From: an uncultured Mediterraneibacter sp.
GTDB taxonomy: Bacteria > Bacillota > Clostridia > Lachnospirales > Lachnospiraceae
DNA length: 64,000 bases
NCBI GenBank assembly: GCA_944381495.1
Contig: CALWLJ010000006.1
Span: 1-64,000 of the forward strand
Direction: 5' to 3'
Shown here: positions 25,612-33,615 of the stretch, piece by piece
Layout: the number at the start of each line of letters is the position of its first letter
Numbering within the stretch: the first letter of the stretch is position 1
Notes under the pieces: generated by a model
What the model saw: only the letters and a program-made list of their open reading frames with translations
Databases searched by the model: none
What the model was told of the DNA's origin: nothing
Program-made: the position numbers and the translations under genes

Positions 25612-27882
25612 ATGCTGGTAAGACCTGTTTACAACATCCTTCTTTTACCGGATGTATCTTATTACTTTAAAAAAGAATTTTTTACCGGGTTCGGTGAAGA
25701 GGAACTCACTCCCGGTTCTGATATTCTCTTTATCTTCCTCAAAAATGAAAATGAACAGGAAGAATATACAGAAGAAGATTTCTATCCGATCGGACTTTCC
25801 GCGCGGGTGGATGCGGTCAGTGAAGAGGATACCATTTCCGTACGCACACTGGAGCGTGTGGAGGTCACTGATCTGGAGCCCGTGAACGGAGTCCTTGCGG
25901 CGGCTGCTTCCATCCGGCCCGAAGTGACTGACCTGACCGACGAAGAGGCCGGGCAGAAGTTTGGCCAGATCCGTGGATCTCTGCTGCGCTTTGTTCAGGG
26001 ATACCAGTGGGGACTCTGGGCGCGCAGCTTTATCCTCCAGCGGAAAAATATGTACGATCTTGCATGCTCCCTGTCGGACTACCTGAATCTGAACGCAGAG
26101 GAAAAATATCACATCCTTTCCGTAGATTCCAGACGGGAACGGTACGACAGGATCATAAACGCGATCACTGAATTTATGGAAATCGCAAAAGTCTCCGAAG
26201 AGGCACAGAGTGCTCAGAAAGACGATCAGGAGCAGCTCTACCGGGAAGCCGCCATTAAGAAACAGATTGATTATCTGCAGCGGGAACTGGACGAGATGCA
26301 TCCGGAAAATGTCTCTGATGTCAGAAAATTTGAGAAGAAGATTGAAGAATCCGGCATGAATGCGGAAGCGCGCAGAGAGGCGGATAAAGTCCTCAACCGG
26401 ATGAAGCAGGAAGGAAAGGACAGTCACGAGTACGGTCTCCTCTACGATTATCTGGACTTTGTCACCAGTCTCTCCTGGAAAGCCCCGGAGGTAAAGCCCA
26501 TTGATCTGGACAAAGCCGAGGAGATCCTGGATGAAGATCACTATGGGCTGAAGAAGGTAAAGGAACGTATCATCCAGCAGCTTGCCGTCATGGCTCTTAA
26601 TAAGAAACAATACGGTTCCATTCTTCTCTTTGTAGGCGCTCCCGGAACCGGAAAGACCAGTATCGGTCAAAGTATCGCCCGTGCCCTCGGCCGGGAATAT
26701 GTCCGGATCAGTCTGGGCGGAATCCGGGACGAAGCAGAGATCCGCGGACACAGACGTACTTACATCGGCGCCATGCCGGGCAGGATCATGGAAGGCATGA
26801 AGCGAAGCGGCGTCTCCAATCCTGTCATGGTTCTGGACGAGGTGGACAAGCTGGCGAAAGACTACGGCGGGGATCCGGCCAGCGCGCTGCTGGAGGTACT
26901 GGATCCTGAGCAGAACAATACATTTACGGATCATTATATGAATGTGCCCTACGATCTGTCCAATGTCTTGTTCGTCTGTACTGCCAACACGACCGACACG
27001 ATCCCGGAACCGCTGCTGAACCGTATGGAAGTAATCTCCTTCCCGGGATATACGGCAGTGGAAAAATATCAGATCGCCAAACGACATCTGCTTCCGAAAG
27101 CAGAGGCAGCTATGGGCATTGATCCGAAGATGCTGAAACTGACCGACGGAGCACTCCGCCGGATGATCGACGAATATACGATGGAAGCGGGCGTCCGCGA
27201 CTTGAAGAAACATATTGACACGCTGTGCAGATCTGCGGCTGTGAAGCTGGTCCGGAACGAAGGGGAGTCTCTGACGGTTACAAAGAGTAATCTGACTGAT
27301 TACCTGGGAAATAAGCGTCTCCACCATGAGCGGAAGCTGAGCGCGAAGATCCCCGGCGTGGTGACCGGCCTCGCCTGGACACGTGCCGGAGGAGAAATCC
27401 TCTTTATCGAGAGCAAATTGACTGAAGGGAAGGGGGAACTCCTTATCACCGGTCAGCTGGGGGATGTGATGAAGGAATCTGTGCAGATCGCCATCACCCT
27501 TGTAAAATCCCTCTACCCGAAGGAGAGCAAGGTCTTCGAGGATCACGATCTGCATATTCATGTGCCTGAAGGCTCTGTCCCGAAGGACGGTCCTTCCGCC
27601 GGCATCACCCTGACTACAGCGCTGGCATCCCTTATCACAGGAAAGGCTGTAGACACCTGTTATGCCATGACCGGAGAAGTCTCCCTGCGCGGCGGCGTCA
27701 TGCCCATCGGCGGACTGCCGGAGAAACTGATGGCAGCACAGAGGGCTGGTATTACGAAGGTATTTATCCCTGCAGATAATGTAGACGATCTGGAGGATGT
27801 GGCCGAAGAAGTAAAGGAAAAGCTGGATATCATTCCGGTGAAGAAGGTTACTGATGTGCTGGGGCGAGTGCTGAATCACTAA
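25612..27882 (+). CDS. lon: ATP-dependent Lon protease
   Basis: A 756-residue cytosolic protease that degrades misfolded and regulatory proteins. Domains: a LAN substrate-binding region (1-190), coiled coil with EAAIKKQIDYLQRELDEMHP, AAA+ module with Walker A GAPGTGKTS and Walker B MVLDEVDKL, and a C-terminal protease with the catalytic Ser in PKDGPSAGIT and Lys in AGITKVFIPADN. The start at 25612 is fixed by AAAGGAGG 9 nt upstream. It is slightly shorter than B. subtilis LonA. The CIRCE element upstream indicates HrcA control, rather than the CtsR control usual for protease genes in Firmicutes. Confidence 0.96.
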   Translation: MLVRPVYNILLLPDVSYYFKKEFFTGFGEEELTPGSDILFIFLKNENEQEEYTEEDFYPIGLSARVDAVSEEDTISVRTLERVEVTDLEPVNGVLAAAASIRPEVTDLTDEEAGQKFGQIRGSLLRFVQGYQWGLWARSFILQRKNMYDLACSLSDYLNLNAEEKYHILSVDSRRERYDRIINAITEFMEIAKVSEEAQSAQKDDQEQLYREAAIKKQIDYLQRELDEMHPENVSDVRKFEKKIEESGMNAEARREADKVLNRMKQEGKDSHEYGLLYDYLDFVTSLSWKAPEVKPIDLDKAEEILDEDHYGLKKVKERIIQQLAVMALNKKQYGSILLFVGAPGTGKTSIGQSIARALGREYVRISLGGIRDEAEIRGHRRTYIGAMPGRIMEGMKRSGVSNPVMVLDEVDKLAKDYGGDPASALLEVLDPEQNNTFTDHYMNVPYDLSNVLFVCTANTTDTIPEPLLNRMEVISFPGYTAVEKYQIAKRHLLPKAEAAMGIDPKMLKLTDGALRRMIDEYTMEAGVRDLKKHIDTLCRSAAVKLVRNEGESLTVTKSNLTDYLGNKRLHHERKLSAKIPGVVTGLAWTRAGGEILFIESKLTEGKGELLITGQLGDVMKESVQIAITLVKSLYPKESKVFEDHDLHIHVPEGSVPKDGPSAGITLTTALASLITGKAVDTCYAMTGEVSLRGGVMPIGGLPEKLMAAQRAGITKVFIPADNVDDLEDVAEEVKEKLDIIPVKKVTDVLGRVLNH

Positions 27883-27911
27883 CTTCGCGGCTTAAACATC
27901 CGGAAACAAGA

Positions 27912-27958
27912 GGCGCGGCCTGGAGGTCTTACAAATGGTAAGTTTTCCAAGCCGCGCC
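27912..27958 (+). repeat. Repeat B, copy 2 (core hairpin)
   Basis: A 47-nt hairpin 29 nt after the lon stop, same length as the cores at 19670 and 43789. The outer stem GGCGCGGC/GCCGCGCC and the inner CTTAC-AAATG-GTAAG are unchanged; the middle stem differs between copies. The left flank CCGGAAACAAGA also matches the other copies. It may serve as a transcript end for lon. Confidence 0.85.
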
Positions 27959-27990
27959 GATTTGTGTTTCGGTCTGTTCCCGGTATCCAG

Positions 27991-28063
27991 CTGTCAAGGC
28001 GGTGTGTTGTCCCGAAGGCCCGTAGCAGAGCGTGGCCGCCGGGATAACACACCGCCTTGACAG
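27991..28063. repeat. Repeat C, copy 1 (long palindrome with conserved core)
   Basis: Two 23-bp arms (left beginning CTGTCAAGGCGGTGTG, right ending CACACCGCCTTGACAG, one G:T-type mismatch) enclose the core GAAGGCCCGTAGCAGAGCG plus TGGCCGCC. The same core, inside completely different arms, occurs at 40953-41092. It lies directly after repeat B copy 2 in the 203-nt gap between lon and the DUF6145 gene. Confidence 0.85.
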
Positions 28064-28085
28064 CGGCCTTCCGGAAACAAATGAA

Positions 28086-28418
28086 CTATACAGTCATATC
28101 TTCTCCCAGATAAAAAACCCTGTAGAACATCTCCAGAGATTCAAACAGTTCTCTCTTCGTCTTCTGAAGCTCCTTAATCTTCAATACACTTCCAATCTCA
28201 TCAAAGAAGAAATCATTCTCCTCATGATCCACCTTCAGCTCCAGATTACCGTTCTCATCATAAACAACCATCAGGATACCGCCCACATCCTCTGTATACA
28301 ATACACACATAATCTGCAGCTCCTGCTTCACACTCTCCGGTAAAGACTCAAACTCCGGATTCAGATAATATCTCTTCTCATATGCATTCGATGCACACAA
28401 TACCATTTCTTCGTCCAT
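28086..28418 (-). CDS. DUF6145 family protein
   Basis: A 110-residue acidic protein beginning MDEEMVLCASNAYEKRYYLN, with FESLPESVKQELQIMCVLYT and GGILMVVYDENGNLELKVD. I recognise the pattern as the DUF6145 family of Lachnospiraceae, which has no known function. No signal peptide, membrane segment or catalytic motif is seen. The middle looks like a beta-rich domain followed by a C-terminal helix. No convincing ribosome binding site precedes the ATG. It stands alone between repeat C and birA. Confidence 0.75.
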   Translation of the reverse strand: MDEEMVLCASNAYEKRYYLNPEFESLPESVKQELQIMCVLYTEDVGGILMVVYDENGNLELKVDHEENDFFFDEIGSVLKIKELQKTKRELFESLEMFYRVFYLGEDMTV

Positions 28419-28505
28419 ATTTTAACACAATTTTCCTTTCTGTCAGAATTTGCTTCAAAAAAGTACCTGTCCCCTTTTTCTGTCGTTTTCCGAATATTCT
28501 GAAAA

Positions 28506-29486
28506 CTATACGTATCCATACACGCCCCTCACAGAGACCTCGCCCGCGAACACTTCTTCCTCCGTGCCGTCTTCTCTTCTTACGATCAGTTCGCCGGTGC
28601 GGTTGATTCCCAGTGCGTGTGCCTGATACTGTTCTTTTGCTCCCAGGATGAGTACATCTCTGTCCCGGTTGACCAGCATCCTGTTATACATGTCCATCAG
28701 TCCGGACAGGTCTTCTGTCTCCAGAAATATTTCGTAATACATCTCCAGGCGCTTCATCACAGCCGCGATCAGGGGAGCGCGCTTTACATCGTGTCCGGTC
28801 TCCATCTTCAGAGATGTGGCTGTCTGACGGATATCTTCCGGAAAACCGGTCTGGTTGACATTGATCCCCACCCCTACGGTGACGTGGTTGATATAGTCGA
28901 TCTGGGCGCTCATCTCTGTCAGGATCCCTACCAGTTTCTTCCCGTTGATGATAATGTCATTGGGCCATTTGATCTGTACTTCTACATCTTCACAGTCCAT
29001 GATGCCCTCCGCCACACTCAGTGCCATGACGAGCGTGAGCATGGGCGCCCGGTCCGGTGCGATATCCGGGCGAAGCAGGATGGACATGTAGATACTGGAT
29101 CCGGCAGGAGATTCCCAGGCACGTCCCCGTCTGCCGCGTCCGGCAGTCTGCCGGTCCGCCACGGCAAGGGTACCGTGAGGCGCCCCTTCATCGCCCAGCT
29201 GCCGGATCCTCAGATTGGTGGAATCGGTCTCCGGATAGTAAACGATATTCTGCCCGGCCCACCGGGTCTGCATCCTGCTCTCCAGCTCTTCCCGGGTCAT
29301 GACATCCGGCTCTGTTACGATATGGTAGCCCCGGTTCCGCACAGCCTCTACCTGATATCCTTCCTCCTGGAGCTGACGGATCACCTTCCATACAGCGGTC
29401 CGGGAGACACCGAACTTCTCACATATCTGCTGTCCTGAGACATAGCTGTCTGCCTCGCGCAGCATCTTCAGTATTTCTGCTTTCAT
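28506..29486 (-). CDS. birA: BirA: biotin-protein ligase and biotin operon repressor
   Basis: About 326 residues. An N-terminal winged helix (GQQICEKFGVSRTAVWKVIR) precedes the ligase domain with biotinyl-AMP loop GRGRRGRAWESPAG and KWPNDIIINGKKLVGIL, then the C-terminal SH3-like domain. It attaches biotin to carboxylase/decarboxylase carrier domains and, with the helix-turn-helix, probably represses biotin uptake or synthesis genes. I start at the ATG at 29486, which has CAGGTGA upstream; the frame to 29516 lacks a site. Confidence 0.94.
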   Translation of the reverse strand: MKAEILKMLREADSYVSGQQICEKFGVSRTAVWKVIRQLQEEGYQVEAVRNRGYHIVTEPDVMTREELESRMQTRWAGQNIVYYPETDSTNLRIRQLGDEGAPHGTLAVADRQTAGRGRRGRAWESPAGSSIYMSILLRPDIAPDRAPMLTLVMALSVAEGIMDCEDVEVQIKWPNDIIINGKKLVGILTEMSAQIDYINHVTVGVGINVNQTGFPEDIRQTATSLKMETGHDVKRAPLIAAVMKRLEMYYEIFLETEDLSGLMDMYNRMLVNRDRDVLILGAKEQYQAHALGINRTGELIVRREDGTEEEVFAGEVSVRGVYGYV

Positions 29487-29582
29487 TATGATTTTCACCT
29501 GTCCGCTATTATGCATATTTCAGCCTGTTTTCCGATGTTCTATTATACACCATTCTGATCCTGAGAAACACCCCTAAAAAAT

Positions 29583-29624
29583 GATAAGGCTGCGGTTCAT
29601 CATCAAGTGAGCCGCAGCCTTATC
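29583..29624 (-). terminator. Terminator after the PHP-domain gene
   Basis: A 17-bp stem (GATAAGGCTGCGG(T/C)TCA arms) directly past the stop at 29630, followed on the minus strand by ATTTTTTAG. It ends the ABC-importer operon. Confidence 0.85.
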
Positions 29625-29629
29625 ACCTA

Positions 29630-30619
29630 TTACAGCCAGATTGGGTTGCTCCATGCTGTTTTTCCATTTTTATCCGTGCACTTTACCCGGACATATGTCT
29701 CATGCCCTTTTAGTTCGTATTCCCCATGCCGGATGGTCTCATCGTATGAACTGCACATTCTGGTAATACCGTCGTTGATGTCATTTCCTGCCACAAAGTC
29801 TATCCGGTATACCGGGCTGCAGTCTACATAGGCCACTCCATCCCGGATCCCCCAGTCGTAGATCTCAGGACCTGCTGAAGAATAATAATTTCCTGCCAGC
29901 ATATTTCTGACAATATCTTCATGAGTCAGTTTCTCTGACTTCACAACGATAAATCCGCCGCATGCATCGTCAAAAAGTCCTTCATTGTGATTATCGTCAG
30001 AGGCAAAGGCAAGTATCTTCTTTCCTTCCCGGAGCATCACATCCCAGTATGTCTCATCATATCCGGTATTGCTCTCATTTACCGTGTTGTAATTGAAGAT
30101 TTCCAGTGCCCATATTCCTTCTGTATGAATGAACTCTGACTCCCTCACCCGCGACCAGATCGGATGGTTATAGGTTGCAATAAGCCCTCTCTGCGTCATC
30201 TCATCAGCAAGTTTCTGTGCTGCGTCCGCACCATCCCACTCTCCGTAGTATTTCGCCACCTGGTGGATGTCCTTATGCCTGTACAGAGGCAGTTCTGCAT
30301 TGCGCTGCATTTCTTCTGTTCCAAGGATGCCATGGATATGATGTACCTTCTTCCTCCGTCCGGATCCATCTCCTTCATAGAGAACAGCAGATGCCTCCAG
30401 TCCGGGCAGAATAATAAAGTCCTCGCTGTCAAATTCATTTCTGTAATCAGTATATAAGTCATGTTCCGAAAAGCAGAGGAAATGATATCCATGCTCCCGG
30501 AACAGCTTCACTGACTCTGCCGGAGTCAGCATCCCGTCTGAATTGACGGTATGACTGTGCAGATTTCCCTTATACCAGTTTCCTTTTTCAGAAAAACCTT
30601 TGATCGTTACATCTTTCAT
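29630..30619 (-). CDS. PHP-domain metal-dependent hydrolase (CehA/McbA-like)
   Basis: A 329-residue protein with the metal-binding PHP motifs: NLHSHTVNSDGMLTP (H-x-H), CFSEHD, an acidic LPGLEAS, TYNHPIWSR and a late ASDDNH. PHP enzymes hydrolyse phosphoesters and some other bonds with two or three metal ions. Absence of a signal peptide makes it cytoplasmic. It is the last gene of an importer operon (binding protein, two permeases, ATPase), so it probably cleaves the imported compound, perhaps a phosphorylated or phosphodiester solute. The exact substrate is not known. Confidence 0.85.
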   Translation of the reverse strand: MKDVTIKGFSEKGNWYKGNLHSHTVNSDGMLTPAESVKLFREHGYHFLCFSEHDLYTDYRNEFDSEDFIILPGLEASAVLYEGDGSGRRKKVHHIHGILGTEEMQRNAELPLYRHKDIHQVAKYYGEWDGADAAQKLADEMTQRGLIATYNHPIWSRVRESEFIHTEGIWALEIFNYNTVNESNTGYDETYWDVMLREGKKILAFASDDNHNEGLFDDACGGFIVVKSEKLTHEDIVRNMLAGNYYSSAGPEIYDWGIRDGVAYVDCSPVYRIDFVAGNDINDGITRMCSSYDETIRHGEYELKGHETYVRVKCTDKNGKTAWSNPIWL

Positions 30620-30745
30620 AATACGCCTCCTGATCTGTAATCTGATAGAAAAGAATACCGGAGCCGATCGGTCACAATCTCTTTATCCCTTTCGTCTCCG
30701 GCACCATACACTTGAGCACCTTTCCGTTCTTGGTGCGGCAGTGTC

Positions 30746-31750
30746 CTAAAGTCTTACGCAGTTATGATCTGCGACGCCTACATTCACTTTATCTCCCACA
30801 TTATACATGGACATGCTTCGGAAAAGTACGTCTGCGTAAATTTCCACGTCATTCACATTGATACTGTAGCGGAGTACGTTTCCTCGCGGTACGGAATCTG
30901 TGATGGTTCCCTGCATACAGTAGTCCTCTGTGGTGATCTCATCTCTGGAAAGCAGGAAGGTCTCCGGACGGATCGCAATCTGACCGTTCTTCCATTCCTT
31001 TCCGGTCAAACGCTTCATCGCACGGGAATCCAGGATATTGTAATTGCCGATAAATCCTGCTGCAAACGACGTCACCGGCTTTGTATATACTTCAACCGGA
31101 GTTCCTGACTGCTCGATCACTCCGTCGTGGAAGAGATGGATCACATCTGACATGACCATTGCCTCGTCCTGATCATGGGTTACAAACACAGATGTAAGCC
31201 CCAGTTCTTTATGAATCCTGCGGATACTGGTCTGAAGAGATTTTCTCAGCTTCGCATCAATTGCACTGAGAGGCTCATCCAGAAGGAGCACCTTCGGCTG
31301 CATAACGATTCCTCGTGCGAGCGCGACTCTCTGCTGCTGTCCGCCGGACAGATTACCCGGATATTCCTTTTCTTTGCCTTTCAGCTCTACCATATCAATG
31401 GCATCTCTGACTCGTCTGCTTATCTCGTCAGAGGAAAGTTTCTGAAGCTTGAGTCCGAATGAAAGATTTTCCTCCACATTCATGTTCGGGAAAAGGCTGT
31501 ACTGCTGGAACACCATTCCGATATTACGATCTTTCGGATCCTTGTCAGTAATGTCTTCGCCATCCAGCAGGATCTGTCCGCCGGAGATCTGCTCCAGTCC
31601 TGCAAGGCACCGCAGAAGCGTACTTTTTCCACATCCGGATGGTCCCAGAAGTGTAACGAAGTCTCCCTTCTTGATCTCAAGGTTAATTCCCTTTAATACA
31701 TGATTGTCGCCATAATATTTATCAATATTTTTAAACTCTATATAAGCCAT
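30746..31750 (-). CDS. ABC transporter ATPase, PotA/FbpC type
   Basis: A 334-residue ATPase: Walker A GPSGCGKST, Q-loop VFQQYSLFP, signature LSGGQQQRVALARG, Walker B LLLDEPLSAID and the switch His in FVTHDQDEAM; a C-terminal TOBE domain (IAIRPETFLL, then PRGNVLRYSI). The combination is typical of polyamine, ferric iron, and phosphonate importers. Its start is 3 nt past the preceding permease stop, with the binding site inside that gene. Confidence 0.94.
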   Translation of the reverse strand: MAYIEFKNIDKYYGDNHVLKGINLEIKKGDFVTLLGPSGCGKSTLLRCLAGLEQISGGQILLDGEDITDKDPKDRNIGMVFQQYSLFPNMNVEENLSFGLKLQKLSSDEISRRVRDAIDMVELKGKEKEYPGNLSGGQQQRVALARGIVMQPKVLLLDEPLSAIDAKLRKSLQTSIRRIHKELGLTSVFVTHDQDEAMVMSDVIHLFHDGVIEQSGTPVEVYTKPVTSFAAGFIGNYNILDSRAMKRLTGKEWKNGQIAIRPETFLLSRDEITTEDYCMQGTITDSVPRGNVLRYSINVNDVEIYADVLFRSMSMYNVGDKVNVGVADHNCVRL

Positions 31751-31752
31751 TT

Positions 31753-32559
31753 TTATCTATCCTTTCTGTCTTTTCCTTTTGACTGCAGGAAAAACGCACA
31801 CGCCGATATGATCAGAGTTACAACGAACAGTACGACGATCACGGCACAGGTTCTCTGTCCGGATTTCTTCATTATATCATACAGATACATCTGCGCTGTC
31901 ATGAACTGCCCGCCAGCCAGTGTATTAATGATTACAAAGTCTCCAAATACGATTGCCATGGCAAGCATGACCGAGATCGTAACTCCGCCCATGATATTCG
32001 GAATCACCACACGGAAAAACGCATAAAACTTGCTTGCTCCAAGCATCTGCGCCGCTTCGATCAGCCTTGGCGCGCCTACTCCGTTTAAGTTGTTCCTGAT
32101 TCCCTGATAGACATAGGGCAGGATAACAACCATATATGTAGCCACCAGCATGAACATCCTGTCTCCGAAGGGTTCCGGCGCACTGCTGTACAGCGACAGG
32201 ACACAGATCGGAAGGATAACGCCCTGGATCGCATACGGAATGGTACACAGGATCTGGATCATTTTATCCCATTCCGGATGATATACAACTACCACATACA
32301 TTGCCAGAAGGACGAAGACGGTACAAAGAATGATCGGGATAATGGAGATCACCACTGTTCGCCCGACTGCTTTCCAGAAAAGAGGATCTGTAAACAGTTC
32401 CGTGTACGCCGCGAGAGTAAATCCGGTCGGCGCAATATCTATCCACTCCTGAAACAGTGAGTAAATAAATGTCATAATAAGCGGCAGGAGAAGATATGCT
32501 ATGATCACGATGATCGCAATCTTCGCACCTACATGACTTTTCTTTTTCTCTGTCCTCAT
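31753..32559 (-). CDS. ABC transporter permease, PotC/PhnV type
   Basis: A 268-residue permease with six predicted helices and the coupling loop EAAQMLGASKFYAFFRVVIP. It shares one base with the stop of the preceding permease (TGATG), so translation is coupled. The C-terminal tail FFLQSKGKDRKDR is basic. It pairs with the permease at 32559-33404. Confidence 0.92.
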   Translation of the reverse strand: MRTEKKKSHVGAKIAIIVIIAYLLLPLIMTFIYSLFQEWIDIAPTGFTLAAYTELFTDPLFWKAVGRTVVISIIPIILCTVFVLLAMYVVVVYHPEWDKMIQILCTIPYAIQGVILPICVLSLYSSAPEPFGDRMFMLVATYMVVILPYVYQGIRNNLNGVGAPRLIEAAQMLGASKFYAFFRVVIPNIMGGVTISVMLAMAIVFGDFVIINTLAGGQFMTAQMYLYDIMKKSGQRTCAVIVVLFVVTLIISACAFFLQSKGKDRKDR

Positions 32560-33404
32560 CAGCGTCTTCCTCCCTTCTTCGGTGTCATCTTATTCTGGAT
32601 CATGATTGCCAGTACCATAAATACCATCATGACAACCGCGATCGCACTTCCGAACTCCGGTCTCTGAATGATATCTCCCACGAACTGCTCAGACAGACGG
32701 ATCGGAAGAAGAGATACATTGTTCATAAGCAGAGCATATGCGGATGCGTATGCTGCCAGCGCATTTGCAAACAATACAGAGAAAGTTCCCAGAATACTTG
32801 GTGTCAGTACAGGGATACCCACCTTTCTCCAGAATGTCATCTGACTTCCCCCAAGAAGCGCAACCGCCTCTTTCCATTCTTTTCTGATCGAGTCAAACGC
32901 AGGGATCAGAAGCAGCGTTGCCAGTGGGATCTGGAAATATACATAGATCAGAAGCAGACCCCATACAGAGTACAGCGGGAACTCCGCCAGGAACTTGATG
33001 CCGTAGTTTGCGCCGATCATTGTCATGACGCCGATATTTCCAAGCATGATGATATAGGCAAATGCCAGCGGAACTCCCGAGAAATTGGATACCATGTTCA
33101 GGATACTCATAAACACTGTCTTGAGTTTCCCCCGCTCCTCATGTACCGCCTTAGCTCCGATAAAAGCTACTATAAGGCCGATCACCGAAGAAAGGACCGA
33201 GATCAGCAGACTGTTGATGATTGCCTGCTGGTACAGCTTTCCGGTGAAAATATTGATATAATTATCCAAAGTAAATCCGGCTTCTCCCCCTTCCGGGAAA
33301 AAGCTTCTGACAACCGTGTACACGACCGGTATGATCTCGAAGAGAATACAGAGCAGCAAAAACGGTGCCAGTGCCAGTAAATATGATTTTCTTTTTGTTT
33401 TCAT
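32559..33404 (-). CDS. ABC transporter permease, PotB/PhnU type
   Basis: From the ATG at 33404 (AGGTGAGG upstream) it has about 281 residues: KTKRKSYLLALAPFLLLCIL as first helix and coupling loop KEWKEAVALLGGSQMTFWRK. The longer frame to 33560 would run through the hairpins that follow the binding-protein gene and lacks a binding site. It forms the membrane channel with the gene at 31753. Confidence 0.92.
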   Translation of the reverse strand: MKTKRKSYLLALAPFLLLCILFEIIPVVYTVVRSFFPEGGEAGFTLDNYINIFTGKLYQQAIINSLLISVLSSVIGLIVAFIGAKAVHEERGKLKTVFMSILNMVSNFSGVPLAFAYIIMLGNIGVMTMIGANYGIKFLAEFPLYSVWGLLLIYVYFQIPLATLLLIPAFDSIRKEWKEAVALLGGSQMTFWRKVGIPVLTPSILGTFSVLFANALAAYASAYALLMNNVSLLPIRLSEQFVGDIIQRPEFGSAIAVVMMVFMVLAIMIQNKMTPKKGGRR

Positions 33405-33423
33405 CTTAACCTCACCTGTCTGA

Positions 33424-33456
33424 GCGGATATGGGAAGAGCGTCTTCCCATATCCGC
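33424..33456 (-). other. Perfect 15-bp hairpin before the first permease gene
   Basis: GCGGATATGGGAAGA pairs exactly with its complement around a 3-nt loop, about 20 nt before the permease start. No T-run follows. Such stems after binding-protein genes protect the upstream mRNA from exonucleases and let the binding protein be made in excess. Confidence 0.75.
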
Positions 33457-33564
33457 CATGATACCATGTCCAGCTCACAGCATTGCTGTTCGCTGTACGT
33501 TGCCCGGCAAATGCCTGCCCGTGCGAGCACGGCAGCCGCTTGACCGGGCTTATCGTGCATAAAT

Positions 33565-33596
33565 CGGGCCGCTGTCTTTTACAAAGCAGCAGCCCG
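33565..33596 (-). terminator. Hairpin directly after the binding-protein gene
   Basis: CGGGCTGCTG and CAGCGGCCCG (minus strand, one mismatch) form a stem about 20 nt past the stop, followed by ATTTATG. It is probably a weak terminator or mRNA stabiliser. The remaining sequence to 33460 contains further short GC stems. Confidence 0.55.
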
Positions 33597-33615
33597 GTTA
33601 TCTTTCAGTTCATCT

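Noticed and set aside
25645-27879. A 744-residue open frame antisense to lon
   Set aside because: It mirrors lon almost exactly, has no ribosome binding site or recognisable domain, and its composition (rich in His, Arg, Leu, Phe) is that of an antisense shadow of a GC-balanced gene.
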